NCBI GenBank assembly: GCA_034769895.1 | Contig: CM068370.1 | Location: 44,194,844 to 44,258,843 of the forward strand | Direction: 5' to 3' | Length of the DNA stretch: 64,000 nt | Origin: Magicicada septendecula | Lineage: Eukaryota > Arthropoda > Insecta > Hemiptera > Cicadidae | Part shown: positions 1-10,010 of the stretch, in pieces | Numbering within the stretch: position 1 is the first letter of the stretch | Layout: each line of letters starts with the position of its first letter | Made by a program: the position numbers and the translations under genes | The notes under the pieces: generated by a model | The model's input: the letters and a program-made list of their open reading frames with translations, nothing else | Database searches by the model: none | What the model was told of the DNA's origin: nothing

Positions 1-132
1 AATCTCGTATTAACTGAAAAAATTGATACGTAAACAATACCACATTAATAAAAAAATATATCACGCCATTATCCCTTCTCCTAAACATTTGTTTACAAAC
101 AGACGCGCTCCGGCGGCGGTCGCCGAACTCCG

Positions 133-740
133 AATGTTTACGTTTACGTTTTTCGTGTCCCAGCTTTGCGTTGTTTACGTTTGTCGGAATGTTTATGTTT
201 ACGTTTGTTACTGGGTCAGCGTGCCGTCGACGCGGCGGCCAAAGAAAACAACGAGCACGTGGTGATAGCCGCCGCGTCGGCGAGAGAGAAAAAAACGTAA
301 ACATAAACATTCCGACAAACGTAAACAACGCAAAGCTGGGACACGAAAAACGTAAACATAAACACGCGGAGGTCGATGACCGCGCGGTGGGTGCGGGGTA
401 GGGCGGGGGTGGGGAGGAAGGAAAAAAATGTAAACATAAACAGAGGAGAGAACGTAAACAACGCAAAGCTGGGACACGCGGTGGAGAAAAAAACGTAAAC
501 ATAAACACGAAGAGGTCGATGACCGCGCGGCGGCGGCGGTGGGTGCGGGGCGAGGTGGGGGTGGGGAGGAAGGAAAAATGTAAACATAAACAGAGGAGTG
601 GGGGGCGTGGCGAGAGAGAAAAAATGTAAACAAACCGAAAAAAACGTAAACAAACGAGCGGAGTTGAGTGACCGCGCGGGCGGTATGTAGGTGAAGACGG
701 GGGTGGAGGGAGTGAAAAAAATGTAAACATAAACAAACGA
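133..740. repeat. GTAAACA-rich, G-rich tandem and inverted repeat
   Basis: Positions 133-209 are the reverse complement of about 288-362. From about 306 the sequence continues as a tandem repeat of roughly 145 bp (306-450, 449-597, then a decayed third unit to about 735). Each unit combines A-rich stretches carrying GTAAACA and ATAAACA heptamers with a CpG-rich block and a G-rich block having runs of three to five Gs (about 395-414 and 540-567). I count ten GTAAACA and six ATAAACA on the + strand from 290 to 740, and four TGTTTAC in the left arm. Long open frames here are by-products of the repeat and have no recognisable domain. Confidence 0.85.
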
Positions 741-895
741 GGGGGGCGTGGCTGTCCCAGAACCAACCTTTTATTACTACTAATGCTTACGTTATTACTA
801 TTGAATTGTTTTATGCCTCTAATAACAAAGCTGATGAGTGCACATTGAATATTTATGATCCACTAAACAATAATATGCTATATAATAAGACACAA

Positions 896-908
896 ATAAT
901 ACAGAACA
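896..908. repeat. Target-site duplication, left copy (13 bp)
   Basis: ATAATACAGAACA occurs here and again at 1602-1614, exactly flanking the RTE-like insertion. Confidence 0.8.
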
Positions 909-1601
909 GGACTCTGAAAACAGATTGAAGTGGGTATACATTTGTTAAATGGAATCTGCAAAGACTCTGGATTGCAGATATCCACAACTAAAACCAAGGT
1001 GATGGCTTTTTGTGGAACTGATCCCGTACGGGCAAAAATTGTTATAGATGGTACTGTCCTGAAAAAAGTTAGCAGTTTTGAATACCTGGACTGCAGTGTG
1101 TCTTATAATGCAAGCTACGACGTGGTACATAAGTTGCATAAGTTCAACTTTATGTGCGGGACCATCAGGCGAACCCTTAAGTCAGCAAGTAAAGGAGCAC
1201 GCCTAAAATTCTACAAGGTGATGGCTCTTCCCACACTTCTTTATGGGTCTGAGAATTGGACTTTAACGGAAGGTCGCATCCAAGCGGATGAAATGAGATT
1301 TCTCAGGCACGTGGCAGGGTATACTCTCCATGATCATAGAATAAACACAGGTATACGTCAGGAACTAAATATTATGAGTATACTCGACAGGATCGTCCAG
1401 TATCGGCTGAATTGGTGGGAACATCTGTGCCGAATGGATGACTGCCGCATCCCCAAACAATTCTGGAACTATAAGCCATGGGGACGGAGAGGTGTGGGAA
1501 GTCCGAGGAAGCCCTGGAGTGACCAGATGTAATATTTGCCTGTTTGAGACCGGAACAAACCATTTTTGGTTTAAACCTTGAGGATAATGATAATGATGAT
1601 G
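909..1601 (+). mobile_element. 5'-truncated RTE-like non-LTR retrotransposon, copy 1
   Basis: A 693-bp insertion flanked by a 13-bp target duplication and ending in a GATAATGAT/GATGAT tail, as RTE-type elements often end in a trinucleotide repeat. It is the 3' end of the same family found on the - strand at about 53880-54800, and its last 130 bp resemble 27515-27650. 5' truncation is typical of target-primed reverse transcription. Confidence 0.8.
930..1532 (+). pseudogene. C-terminal part of RTE-like reverse transcriptase
   Basis: About 200 codons, open to a TAA at 1530-1532. The catalytic palm (FADD) lies upstream and is missing because the insertion is truncated. The frame matches the thumb and C-terminal region of APE-type non-LTR retrotransposon proteins: an LLYGSENWTL block, a KFYKVMALPTLLYG stretch, an EMRFLRHVAGY block and a basic GRRGVGSPRK tail. 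The first ATG in frame is not a real start. Shared ancestry with the - strand copy at 53925-54790 is clear from protein and DNA, including CKDSG near its beginning. It can make no working enzyme. The family call is firm; the exact clade (RTE or a near relative) is from memory of domain patterns. Confidence 0.8.
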
Positions 1602-1614
1602 ATAATACAGAACA
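1602..1614. repeat. Target-site duplication, right copy (13 bp)
   Basis: Second copy of ATAATACAGAACA, directly after the trinucleotide tail. Confidence 0.8.
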
Positions 1615-1957
1615 TCCTAGAATATTTATGGTATATACAAGTTCGTTCAAATGATTTCGAGATAATTACATTACCGTTATTGTTTGTCCTTGTTATAGCC
1701 CATAAGCAACATGCGGTATCAGTATGAAGGCATGAAGACTTAACAATAGAACAAGGGACATTAATCAATCTATAAACATACCGTAGGACTTTCGGGTGTT
1801 ATTCAGAAATAACAAAAATGGTTATTTAATCGAGAAAATCAAAGCAATATTTTACATAATGCAATCATTGGAAAAACAATTTGTGATTTTGATTGAAGAG
1901 TTTGATAACTCTCGTTACCGTTATGTGTTCACTTCAATTGATATCCGATCTTAAAAA

Positions 1958-1993
<36 letters not shown>

Positions 1994-2537
1994 GGGGGGG
2001 CTTGCGCTCAATAATTACTTAAAATATACATTCGCAACAGAAAGTACAATTCAGTTTCTAATTTGTTTTTACAGGGGTTCTTAAGCGCTCTTTACAATGT
2101 CGATAATATGTCAGTACTATCACATATACGACAACCTAATTTTTGTAGTCTGCTATATGAAGATATCCTCACGCTAAGCACACGCTTGACTGGTCAGAAG
2201 TAGTGTGCACCACCACCATTCAGAGCGCGCTGTCAACCCTTCTTTAAACACTAAACCGCGGATGACGCAGCTCTTCTCTAGTAATTTGACTTGTTCATTA
2301 TACTGAATTTTTTACAATTTTAATGTAAAATATAACGTATGTATATAGATAATATACATTTATAATATATTTCAAGTACAAAATTTGTATTATTGCAATC
2401 AGTTTTGCAAACTACTTAATTTCGACCAACGATAAATCTATGATTAATTACTCCATAATTTAGATTTACGGGTTCCCCAAATCATTCTTTCACCATTACA
2501 TAAACACTTTAAACTTATCTTTCCTTGAATACTAAAC
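1615..2537. other. Gene-free AT-rich stretch
   Basis: Contains a (TA)n tract at 1963-1991 followed directly by a run of ten Gs (1992-2000). Nothing else recognised on either strand. Confidence 0.6.
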
Positions 2538-2550
2538 TGTAACTCAAATG
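2538..2550. repeat. Target-site duplication of PLE, left copy (13 bp)
   Basis: TGTAACTCAAATG here and at 4717-4729, bounding the whole composite element. Confidence 0.8.
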
Positions 2551-2701
2551 TATGATTAAAGTTATCCGGGCTGTTTGGCCGTGGTCCATGGTTTATTTCC
2601 AAACCTAACGTTTCAACAGCTCCAGTGGCTGCCATCATCAGTGGAATTTTAAAAATCCTGAACGTAGGGTGTTCACGTCAGGCCCACAGTATTGTGGTAT
2701 A
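2550..2701 (-). repeat. Left inverted arm of PLE (152 bp)
   Basis: Reverse complement of 4530-4681 with scattered mismatches. It carries, on the - strand, a hammerhead-like core (2610-2641). Confidence 0.85.
2610..2641 (-). ncRNA. Hammerhead-like core in PLE left arm
   Basis: On the - strand: CTGATGA, then GGCAGC and GCTGTT able to pair as stem II (two G-U pairs), then GAAAC, then a GGTTT/AAACC hairpin. This is the order of a hammerhead ribozyme core. One extra T follows CTGATGA and I could not place a clean NUH cleavage site, so it may be inactive. Confidence 0.45.
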
Positions 2702-3149
2702 GGCTTCAGAGGGAGACCGACAATCAGTTGGCTTTTCTGGACGTTTTGGTCCTTAGAAGGACCGATGGCAGCCTCGGACATAAATTGTATAGAAATCCGA
2801 CGCACAATAACCGCTATCTCAATAAACAGTCGAACCACCATCCCAGCCAGAAGGCCCTCTTTGGTGGTGAAGACCCTGGTGGACCGGGCTAGGAGGATAT
2901 GCGAGCCCCGGTACCTCGACGAGGAACTGCGCCACCTCGAACTAGCGCTGCAGGCCAATGGATATTCCGTCGGGGAGGTGAGACGAGCGGCCCGGCCAGG
3001 CCAGAAGTGATGTCACGGGAGACCGTCGGATTCGCGGCGTTGCCCTACATCCATGGGGTGACGGACCGCATTGGTAGGCTGCTCAGTCGGCACGGCGTGA
3101 GGCCAGTATTCAAGCCGACAAAAAAGATCCACCAGTTCTTGAGGCCGGC
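2690..3149 (+). pseudogene. Penelope-type reverse transcriptase, C-terminal part
   Basis: Two overlapping frames carry consecutive PLE RT motifs. The first has LAFLDVLV, then a DGSLGHKLYR stretch with PTHNNRYLN and NHHPSQK (about 2730-2855). After a frameshift near 2855 the second has KTLVDRARRIC and LQANGYSVGEVRRA (about 2860-2995). A third segment, after a stop at about 3009, has LPYIHGVTDRIGRLL and VFKPTKKIHQFLRP (about 3040-3149). These are the usual motifs of the thumb region and the linker before the nuclease. The catalytic YADD-type region is missing. The last codons continue at 4449 beyond the nested insertion. Broken by truncation, a frameshift, a stop and an insertion. Confidence 0.8.
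3134..3149. repeat. Target-site duplication of nested element, left copy (up to 16 bp)
   Basis: AGTTCTTGAGGCCGGC here and at 4433-4448. The first two or three bases may belong to the TAG-repeat tail of the insert, so the true duplication is 13-16 bp. Confidence 0.85.
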
Positions 3150-4432
3150 TGTGTCTATAAGATATTGTCCATGATTCTCCTTGATAGGCTAAATGTATAT
3201 GCAGAGGAAATCCTAAGTGAACATCAAAGTGGATTTAGAGCCGACCGGAGCACAGTCGATCAAATTTTCGTCATGAGGCAGTCACTCGAAAGATGTTTTG
3301 AATATGGTATTGACATCCATATATTGTTTATAGATTTCAGGCAAGCCTTCGATAGTGTAAATCGAATAAATTTGCGAATAGCATTGGAAGAATTGGGAGT
3401 ACCTCAAAAGATTGTGAGACTGGTACTGCTCAGTCTGAACGATTTCAGGGGAAAAGTAGTTCTGGGAAGAAACAAAAGCCGAGATTTTACGGTTGGTACT
3501 GGAGTGAAGCAGGGTGATGCATTATCTGCGACCCTCTTTAACTTGGCACTACACTATGCTATAAACAAGATAGACTTCAGAGGACACATCTTGAAAAGGA
3601 CGAGGCAACTAGGAGCATATGCGGATGATATTGTGCTGGTAGCCAGGAACAAAAATGTATTAAAAGACACCTTTATTGAAATAGAGAGGGAAGTGAGCAG
3701 GATTGGTTTGGAAGTCAATGAGGGTAAAACAAAATACATGAAAGTGTCTGCGAAGGAAAACAGAGAACTGCTAGACCTTCACACAGGCCATTACTGTTTC
3801 CAAGGGGTTACAGAATTTAAGTACCTAGGTGTTATTCTGAATAATGAAAACCGAGTGAGCAGCGAAATAGTAAATAGAATCATAACCGGCAATAGAGCCT
3901 ACTATGCAAACCAATCATTACTGAAATCAAAGCTTCTAACTCCAAGAACCAAATTGATGTTATATAAAACACTGATCAGACCTGTTGTTACTTATGCATC
4001 CGAGACATGAACTCTCGTAAATAAGGATATAAGTGCACTAAGAATTTTTGAAAGAAGAATTTTGAGACAGATATTTGGACCGGTGAAGGAAGGGAATATG
4101 TATAGGATCCGAAATAACGGTGAAATAAATGAGTTGATTGGTGGACAAGACCTGGTGAGACACATAAAATCAGCTAGAATTAGATGGCTGGGACATGTAT
4201 TCCGTATGAATGTTACGAGGATGCCCAAAACTATATTAAGTGGAACGATACTGGGCAAAAGAAGAAGAGGAAGACCTCGAAGAAGATGGCAGCAGGATGT
4301 GGAAGAAGATCTAAGAAAGATGGGCATTAGAAACTGGAGACTGAAGGCAGTGGACAGAGATGAGTGGAGACGGGTCGTAGCGGAGGCCAAGGCTCACCAT
4401 GGGCTGCAGTGCTGGAGAGTAGTAGTAGTAGT
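3150..4432 (+). mobile_element. Nested 5'-truncated non-LTR retrotransposon
   Basis: 1.28-kb insertion inside the PLE coding region with a 13-16-bp target duplication and a (TAG)n 3' tail (about 4418-4433). Removing it and one duplication restores the PLE reading frame across the junction, which shows the insertion order: PLE first, this element second. Confidence 0.9.
3165..4412 (+). pseudogene. Non-LTR reverse transcriptase with one in-frame stop
   Basis: The frame covers most of an APE-type non-LTR reverse transcriptase but lacks the N-terminal endonuclease. Visible in order: HQSGFRADRSTVDQ, LFIDFRQAFDSV, TGVKQGDALSATLFN, the catalytic GAYADDIVLVA (aspartates intact, about 3615-3645), EFKYLGVIL, then after the stop RIRWLGHVFRM and a basic GKRRRGRPRRRW block typical of the C-terminus. 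The only break after the truncation point is TGA at 4008-4010, where a tryptophan would be expected in a YASETW-like motif, so a single G-to-A change explains it. The frame then runs on into the repeat tail. Otherwise well preserved, so the insertion is fairly young. Confidence 0.88.
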
Positions 4433-4448
4433 AGTTCTTGAGGCCGGC
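4433..4448. repeat. Target-site duplication of nested element, right copy
   Basis: Second copy of the 16-bp sequence, directly after the TAG-repeat tail. Confidence 0.85.
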
Positions 4449-4530
4449 GAAGGACGTCCGAGACCCGCTGTCGTCGTGCGGTGTATACGGAGTTCCCTGC
4501 TCGTGCGGCCAGGTGTACATTGGTCAGCGT
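4434..4530 (+). pseudogene. PLE linker and truncated GIY-YIG nuclease start
   Basis: Continues the PLE frame after the nested insertion: FLRPAKDVRDP, then GVYGVPCSCGQVYIG, which is the GIY...YIG signature of the Penelope endonuclease with its cysteine pair. The domain stops immediately after YIG: the downstream Arg, Glu and Asn positions expected of the family are missing, because the 3' terminal sequence follows at once. No nuclease could be made. Confidence 0.75.
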
Positions 4531-4681
4531 ATACCACAGTACTGTGGGCCTGACGTGAACATCCTACGTTCAGGATTTTTTAAATTCCACTGATGATGGC
4601 AGCCATTGGAGCTGTTGAAACGTTTGGGTTTGCAATAAACCATGGACCGCGGCCAAACAGCCCGGATAACTTTAATCATAC
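4530..4681 (+). repeat. Right inverted arm of PLE (152 bp)
   Basis: Partner of 2550-2701. About 35 bp of further 3'-end sequence follow before the target duplication at 4717. Confidence 0.85.
4590..4621 (+). ncRNA. Hammerhead-like core in PLE right arm
   Basis: CTGATGA at 4590, stem II GGCAGC/GCTGTT, GAAAC at 4617-4621, then a GGTTT/AAACC hairpin. Differences from the left arm fall mostly in the loops. Same extra base after CTGATGA as the other copies. Confidence 0.45.
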
Positions 4682-4716
4682 AACTGACACCGGCCGTGAA
4701 AGCCTGAGGACAATGT

Positions 4717-4729
4717 TGTAACTCAAATG
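4717..4729. repeat. Target-site duplication of PLE, right copy (13 bp)
   Basis: Second copy of TGTAACTCAAATG. Confidence 0.8.
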
Positions 4730-4748
4730 GTTCTGTACTTTTATTTCC

Positions 4749-4891
4749 GCATTGTCAAATAGTTGGATAACTTGAAAGAAATTTCACGCTTAGAAATATA
4801 TCTTGTATATTTCTCCCCAAGAACGTTTGTACTTTATAAGAATTTACATACACGTTTCAAAATTATAAAATCGTTCTTGATGCTATTTAAC
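4749..4891 (+). repeat. Diverged interspersed repeat, copy 1
   Basis: About 143 bp similar in order to 5480-5623: GAAATTTCA, a TATATTTCTC block, TTATAAGA.TTTACAT, AAAATTATA and a GATGCTA end. Diverged, of unknown origin. The sequence between the two copies is AT-rich with no gene. Confidence 0.55.
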
Positions 4892-5479
4892 ACGCGCGCG
4901 CGTACAAGATAAATGGTGAAACGTAGACATTAGTAGAAAAATTATTTCTACTCAACAAGCGAGTCCGTTTGTTAGTCCCTGTGAAGTGTCACCAGTAATT
5001 TCTGGTTGTTATATTAACATAAAGTCACGTGTAGAACAATGAAATATTTGATTAACTTACTTAGAGGCAGACGTTCTTCCTGAAACTGGGGTCATTGTAC
5101 TATTCGAGATTCGCACTTTGCGTAATGATTCAGCTGTGGGGGTCATTGATAGGTGGTTGACGACTCTGTGTACTAATGATTACCGTTCGCTGTAGTTAGA
5201 GCTATTAAATTAAGTGTTCTCTGAATGAAAAAGATTATTACACTTATGATTCATTTATTTTCTCTCTTCTGTTTAATTAACGTCAGAATATTCTATTTAC
5301 GTAGATCTTGAGGCAAACTAAAAGAAGACTTACATATTTCTTGTTTATGGTTTAGCTGTAGTACAAAAAGACTGCGTCTGTATTAAGGCTATAGATATAC
5401 AAAAATATATACATTTCTTTTCACTGGTTGACTGGACAGAGGGCTACATCAAATATTTTGTCTACCAGAAGTGTTAATT

Positions 5480-5623
5480 CCATATTTGTCAATAAGTTTC
5501 GCACTTCAAAGAAATTTCATACTCAGAAAAATCTCCCATATATTTCTCAGCAGAAACACCTGTATTTTATAAGACTTTACATGCAAGTTTAAAAATTATA
5601 TAATCGTCTCTGATGCTAGTTTA
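5480..5623 (+). repeat. Diverged interspersed repeat, copy 2
   Basis: Direct-orientation relative of 4749-4891. Confidence 0.55.
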
Positions 5624-5810
5624 CAAACAGACAATGGTTATTTTTTAGAAATACTTATAAGATCGATGATGAAACACACAAATAAAAGAAGAATTTTATA
5701 TGCGCTGTTAATCTCATTATAATTTGTGAAAATTTCGTAGCTTACGATTAGTGGTAAAGCAGATAAGCTAATTCTTACAAAATACAAAAAGTGTTCGACA
5801 CAGTTCTCTT

Positions 5811-6015
5811 AGAGTTTTTCTTTTCAATTTGTATCCAAACATCCTCACAGACCCACAAGTGGAACACTTCTGTTCTACTTACCGCGTTCCACTTAGGATT
5901 TACTGCAGTCTAAAACTATCTCCCTACAAGCAGAGTCTGACCTACATAGCCGTAGGACCGATTCGCGCGCCGCTACTCATTACATTTGTTTTCGCAACAT
6001 ACTTAAATAAAGAAA
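5811..6015 (+). repeat. Interspersed repeat related to 35605-35840
   Basis: Shares the order TTTTCTTTTCAATTTGT, GTGGAAC.CTT and TTAGGA.TTACTG, followed by a block with TGACCTAC, with 35605-35840. A 73-codon open frame here is probably chance. No domain or terminal repeats recognised. Confidence 0.45.
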
Positions 6016-6165
6016 AGCTACACACAAAATTCGGAGTTAAGATGTTATAATTATAAGGCATTATTAAGTTTATTACTCCTGTTGTTTCGTTTATTAATGT
6101 TACGCATTACAATTACAATTACTTAACGTACAGAAATACACGATTTCGCCGGGCAACCTGAGCAT

Positions 6166-6715
6166 ATTGTTACCATGGTCTCACTGTTCGTCGTATGCTA
6201 CAGTGGAAAACAAAGTATAAGACACCAATAAAGTCACTAATCACCAGCTTTAATTAAGCACAAATACAGTTTACAATCAACTTGTACAATAATCCGAGAA
6301 AAATGTGTCTACACGCAATAATAATGTCAACTAATAGAGTCCCGCACAATTATAACACTTCGTCACAATACGTTGAACCTCACTTGAATAAATCGCAGAA
6401 GTAAACTGAACTAAACTGATATAACCATCGTTAGATGGTTATATTTATGGCCCGCTGAGATGCCAGAAAAATCTGTCACTTTTTCGATGACGTGTTAAAC
6501 AGGCGCTCTCGAATACACTAGAAACAGTGTCTCTGTCTGGCTTCAACAGTGCCCGACCGCTGCGGTCTGGAATAGCCTCGATTGTTGACGCGTGATAAGT
6601 GTCACGGAATTGTCTTTCACTCCAAAGTATCAGCAATATGTGCGCATACAAAATTACAGCTGGGCTCTGCTGGGACAGGCGAGCAACATGTACAACGTTC
6701 TGATGGCGTAACAAT
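6166..6715. mobile_element. MITE-like repeat, uninterrupted copy
   Basis: About 550 bp beginning with ATTGTTAC and ending with its complement GTAACAAT. It is homologous in several blocks to 7134-7333 plus 8450-8862: the AACAAA.TA.AAGAC block near 6213, CACTTGAATAAATCGC near 6381, GTGATAAGTGTCACG near 6590 and TTACAGCTGGGCTC near 6653. It shows the empty-site state of the second copy. No transposase and no clear target duplication. Confidence 0.6.
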
Positions 6716-7321
6716 ATTTATTTTGTTAATGGAACACTTCACCGCAGACATGAAAAATACAATCCTTCATAATAATGAGTTTGACGTGATATTATTATTT
6801 AGTATACTAGTTCTGACAACCGACACATTAAACACAACATTTCGACCGCAAACAATGTTTAACTGTCGTCGTATAAGGGTGTGGAAGGCCAGATAAGCCT
6901 TCTTATAAGATAAGCCTATACACTTTAATGTTGTAAATACATTGTAACTCCATTTTAATTTAATTCACTGTGTTTCGTTATGATTATTTTAGTTATTTTT
7001 TACCATTATTTTCTCTGGTATATTATTTAATGTAATGTATATTACCGCATCGGAAACGGCAGCAGTTTGTTATTTGTTGAAACGTTGTGATTAAAGGATT
7101 AATAGCGACTGTCGTTACGGACGGTAACAGTAGATTGTTACGACGCGGTCTAACTGACCGTCCTATGGTACAATGGAAAACAAAATACAAGACGCCAATA
7201 AGTCACTAATTACCAGCTTTAATTTATCTCAATTAATAGTTTGAAAACAACAAGTGATTCAAAAAAATTGTATTCGTACACTACTCCAAGTTAATCTGTT
7301 CCCACAAATAATAGTGTCAAC

Positions 7322-7333
7322 TATAAAGAATTC
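7322..7333. repeat. Target-site duplication of foldback element, left copy (12 bp)
   Basis: TATAAAGAATTC here and at 8438-8449. Confidence 0.85.
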
Positions 7334-7419
7334 AATGAAGAAATTTGTGTTAGTGGTTGAAATCACAAGCAGAATGATCACTGTTGCACACCACTATATA
7401 AAAATTATCCCGATTAGCG

Positions 7420-7446
7420 CTTTCAAGCTTCACAGCTCATCGTCAG
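7420..7446 (-). ncRNA. Hammerhead-like core, left arm of foldback
   Basis: On the - strand CTGACGA, stem AGCT...AGCT, GAAAG. CTGANGA with N = C keeps the invariant core. One extra base after the heptamer, as in the other copies. Confidence 0.4.
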
Positions 7447-7607
7447 ATCGGAGTGGACAGAAATTATGTGAAAACAAACCCTTCACCCCTCTCACCCCAC
7501 CCTGCTCACACACAACAAGCTATAATATAAATGTCCCTACCCCACCCCCTAAACCCTGTCCCACCATCTGTACAGTTACATATTTTTCTAGCAAATTACT
7601 TGTGTTT

Positions 7608-7647
<40 letters not shown>

Positions 7648-8164
7648 GTGCATCCTTTTAAACTTACCCTCTTCCTCTCCACACACGTGGGTCAGTCACG
7701 CACCCTTATTTTAATTTTAAAACATCCAATTAGTACTATGCAATATAATTCTTAATATTATCTATCTGTCCTCTATCATTTACTTCTTAATTATGTTATA
7801 AAATATTTCTTCATTATGAAATTTAATTTTAATATTAATTAAATTGTCTAACCCTTTTTCTCTTTCTTGTTAATCCTTTGGAAGAATACGAAATTGTAAA
7901 AGTAGTAAATAACACAGTTGAAAGGAAGCTTAGAGGGGAGTTAGAAATATTGAAAGAAAGAGAAAAGGGTTAGACAATTTAATTAATATTAAAATTAAAT
8001 TTGATAATGAAGAAATATTTTATAACATAATTAAGAAGTAAATGATAGAGGACAGATAGATAAGATTAAGAATTATATTGCATAGTACTAATTGGATGTT
8101 TTAAAATAAGGGTGTGTGACTGACCCACGTGTGTGGAGAGGAAGAGGGTAAGTTTAAAAGGATG

Positions 8165-8199
<35 letters not shown>

Positions 8200-8359
8200 A
8201 AACACAAGGAATTTGCTAGAAAAATATGTAACTGTACAGATGGTGGGACAGGGTTTAGGGGTTGGGTAGGGACGTTTATATTATAGCTTGTTGTGTGTAA
8301 GCAGGGTGGGGTGAGAGGGGTGAAGGGTTTGTTTTCACATAATTTCTGTCCATTCCGAT

Positions 8360-8386
8360 CAGACGATGAGCTGTGAAGCTTGAAAG
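8360..8386 (+). ncRNA. Hammerhead-like core, right arm of foldback (mutated)
   Basis: Same module as the left arm but CAGACGA replaces CTGACGA, losing an invariant core U, so this copy should be inactive. Confidence 0.35.
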
Positions 8387-8437
8387 CGCTAATCGGGATA
8401 ATTTTATATAGTGGTGTGCAGCAGTGATCATTCTGCT

Positions 8438-8449
8438 TATAAAGAATTC
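8438..8449. repeat. Target-site duplication of foldback element, right copy
   Basis: Second TATAAAGAATTC. Confidence 0.85.
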
Positions 8450-8862
8450 CGCACTATAAACACTTTTCACTAATACACCGCTTGAGACGCACTGTGTAAA
8501 TCGCCCGACTAAAACTCTTTCACCACAATACTTCGAAACTCGCTTGAATAAATCGCTGCTTAAACTCAAACTAAGCGGCAGCTGTCGTCGTTTAAATAGA
8601 TAACACAAGTGTTCCAGAATAATTCATAATACGCGTCAACACTACCAGAAAACACTAGAGTGTAATTGCTTGCGACCTTGAACACCGTGCGCGCGGACCG
8701 GTGAAGTCGAGAACAGCCTCGGTGGTTGAATCGTGATAAGTGTCACGTAATTGTCTTTCATCTTAATGTAGCAACAACATGTACTCACACCACACACATT
8801 ACAGCTGGGCTCCGCTGGAATAGCCGAGACACATGTAGAACGTTCTGTAATGGCGTCACTGG

Positions 8863-9819
8863 TTTGGAACCACATACTGTACTTCGTAAAAATATCAAGT
8901 ATGGCTAATGTATGCGCTACTATATTTATATTCTGAGCTTTATTTTAACCAGTTTCTGAATGACAGTATTAAAATTACAGAAACAGTTGTATAAGTCAGT
9001 TTTCGTTAGTTATTTTCAAACAGTTCTGTATCGGCCAGATTACATTTACAGTGTGCTAACACTTTCTTGGTCTTGCCAGTACCGAAGACATATACTCCAA
9101 CCACACGCATGGAGCTTTTTCGATCGAACAGAGCTACCATCCGATTTGTATACTCCGATTATCTACAGATCTATTATTTTCTCTTATTCATTATGCGCGT
9201 AGTCTATGATTATGCACGTGACTACGGCCTTGTGAGTAGTTGCTCGTGACTTCTGACAGAATCTAACTAAAAACTATTTTCTGACGTAACGTCCTATTGA
9301 ACGTAATTACAAATTAGTACGTACAATCAGAATTACATCTTATTTCTGTCTGTAGTAATACGATCAATCATTACAAAACCCTTGTTTCCTGGAATGATAA
9401 CTTCTTTAAAGTTAATCGCAAGCTTGCCCAAGCAATTTCTAGAGTATAAACCGACATCTAAATGTAGCACTTAATTTTGAATAAAAAATTAAGAAATCTG
9501 AAAAGAATTTAGCAGCAACACAATCATAATGATTTCGACAGCATTACAAATGATCAAAACTTCACCGTATAGACTAATATGTGTTACAATGCATATTAGG
9601 AAGCGAGAGAAAAATTCATTAATCGAAATTTTTTAAATAACATCTAGTGTTAGCTTTTATGAGGTTAGGTCATTAACTGGATATAGTTTCAAAATGTTTG
9701 CGATGGTGTTTCGACTAAATTTGTTTTGTATATGTGTGTGTGCGTGGGCGCGTGTGTATGTTACATAGAGTAACAATAAGTATTATTATTCATATATTAC
9801 TATTCTTACATAAATACAT
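8863..9819. other. Gene-free AT-rich stretch
   Basis: No domain, repeat or RNA gene recognised; only short chance frames and a TG-rich patch near 9730-9760. Confidence 0.6.
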
Positions 9820-10010
9820 TCTTCTTCTTCTTCTTCTTCTTCTTCTTCTTCTTCTTCTTCTTCTTCTTCTTCTTCTTCTTCTTCTTCTTCTTCTTCTTCT
9901 TCTTCTTCTTCTTCTTCTTCTTCTTCTTCTCCTTCTCCTTCTCCTTCTCCTTCTCCTTCTCCTTCTCCTTCTCCTTCTCCTTCTCCTTCTTCTTCTTCTT
10001 CTTCTTCTTC

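Larger units (their letters stand above)
2551..4716 (+). mobile_element. Penelope-like element with inverted ends, interrupted by a second element
   Basis: Bounded by a 13-bp target duplication. The left 152 bp (2550-2701) are the reverse complement of 4530-4681, so both outer ends show the same 3'-end sequence facing outward. Between them lies the C-terminal half of a Penelope-type reverse transcriptase, then the start of a GIY-YIG nuclease domain. Penelope elements are known for partial inverted copies at the 5' end. A separate non-LTR element (3150-4432) split the reading region later. Without that insert the element is only about 870 bp, so it was already 5'-truncated. Confidence 0.8.
7334..8437. 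mobile_element. 1.1-kb palindromic (tail-out) PLE-like element
   Basis: Arms of about 0.5 kb (7369-7868 and 7954-8437) are near-perfect inverted copies around an 85-bp spacer, each containing a (GT/CA)n tract (about 7610-7645 and 8166-8198). The left arm extends about 35 bp further outward than the right. Each outer end matches, in outward orientation, the 122-bp insertion at 50148-50269 including its hammerhead-like core. The 12-bp target duplication and the uninterrupted relative at 6166-6715 prove it is an insertion. Open frames in the arms have no known domain. Confidence 0.85.
7134..8862. mobile_element. MITE-like repeat, second copy, split by a foldback element
   Basis: Begins ATTGTTACG at 7134, ends near 8862 with a decayed complement. 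Matches the copy at 6166-6715 on both sides of the 7334-8437 insertion. About 610 bp without the insert. Confidence 0.6.

Noticed and set aside
208..653. Long overlapping frames of 141 and 145 codons on the - strand
   Set aside because: They translate the GTAAACA-rich repeat units; the protein is a low-complexity repeat and frames overlap each other.
1992..2000. Run of ten Gs as a regulatory site
   Set aside because: Adjacent to a (TA)n tract and most simply a simple-sequence artefact.
7337..8437. CRISPR-like or integron-like array of palindromes
   Set aside because: One large inverted repeat with eukaryotic context and a target duplication; no repeat-spacer pattern anywhere in the window.
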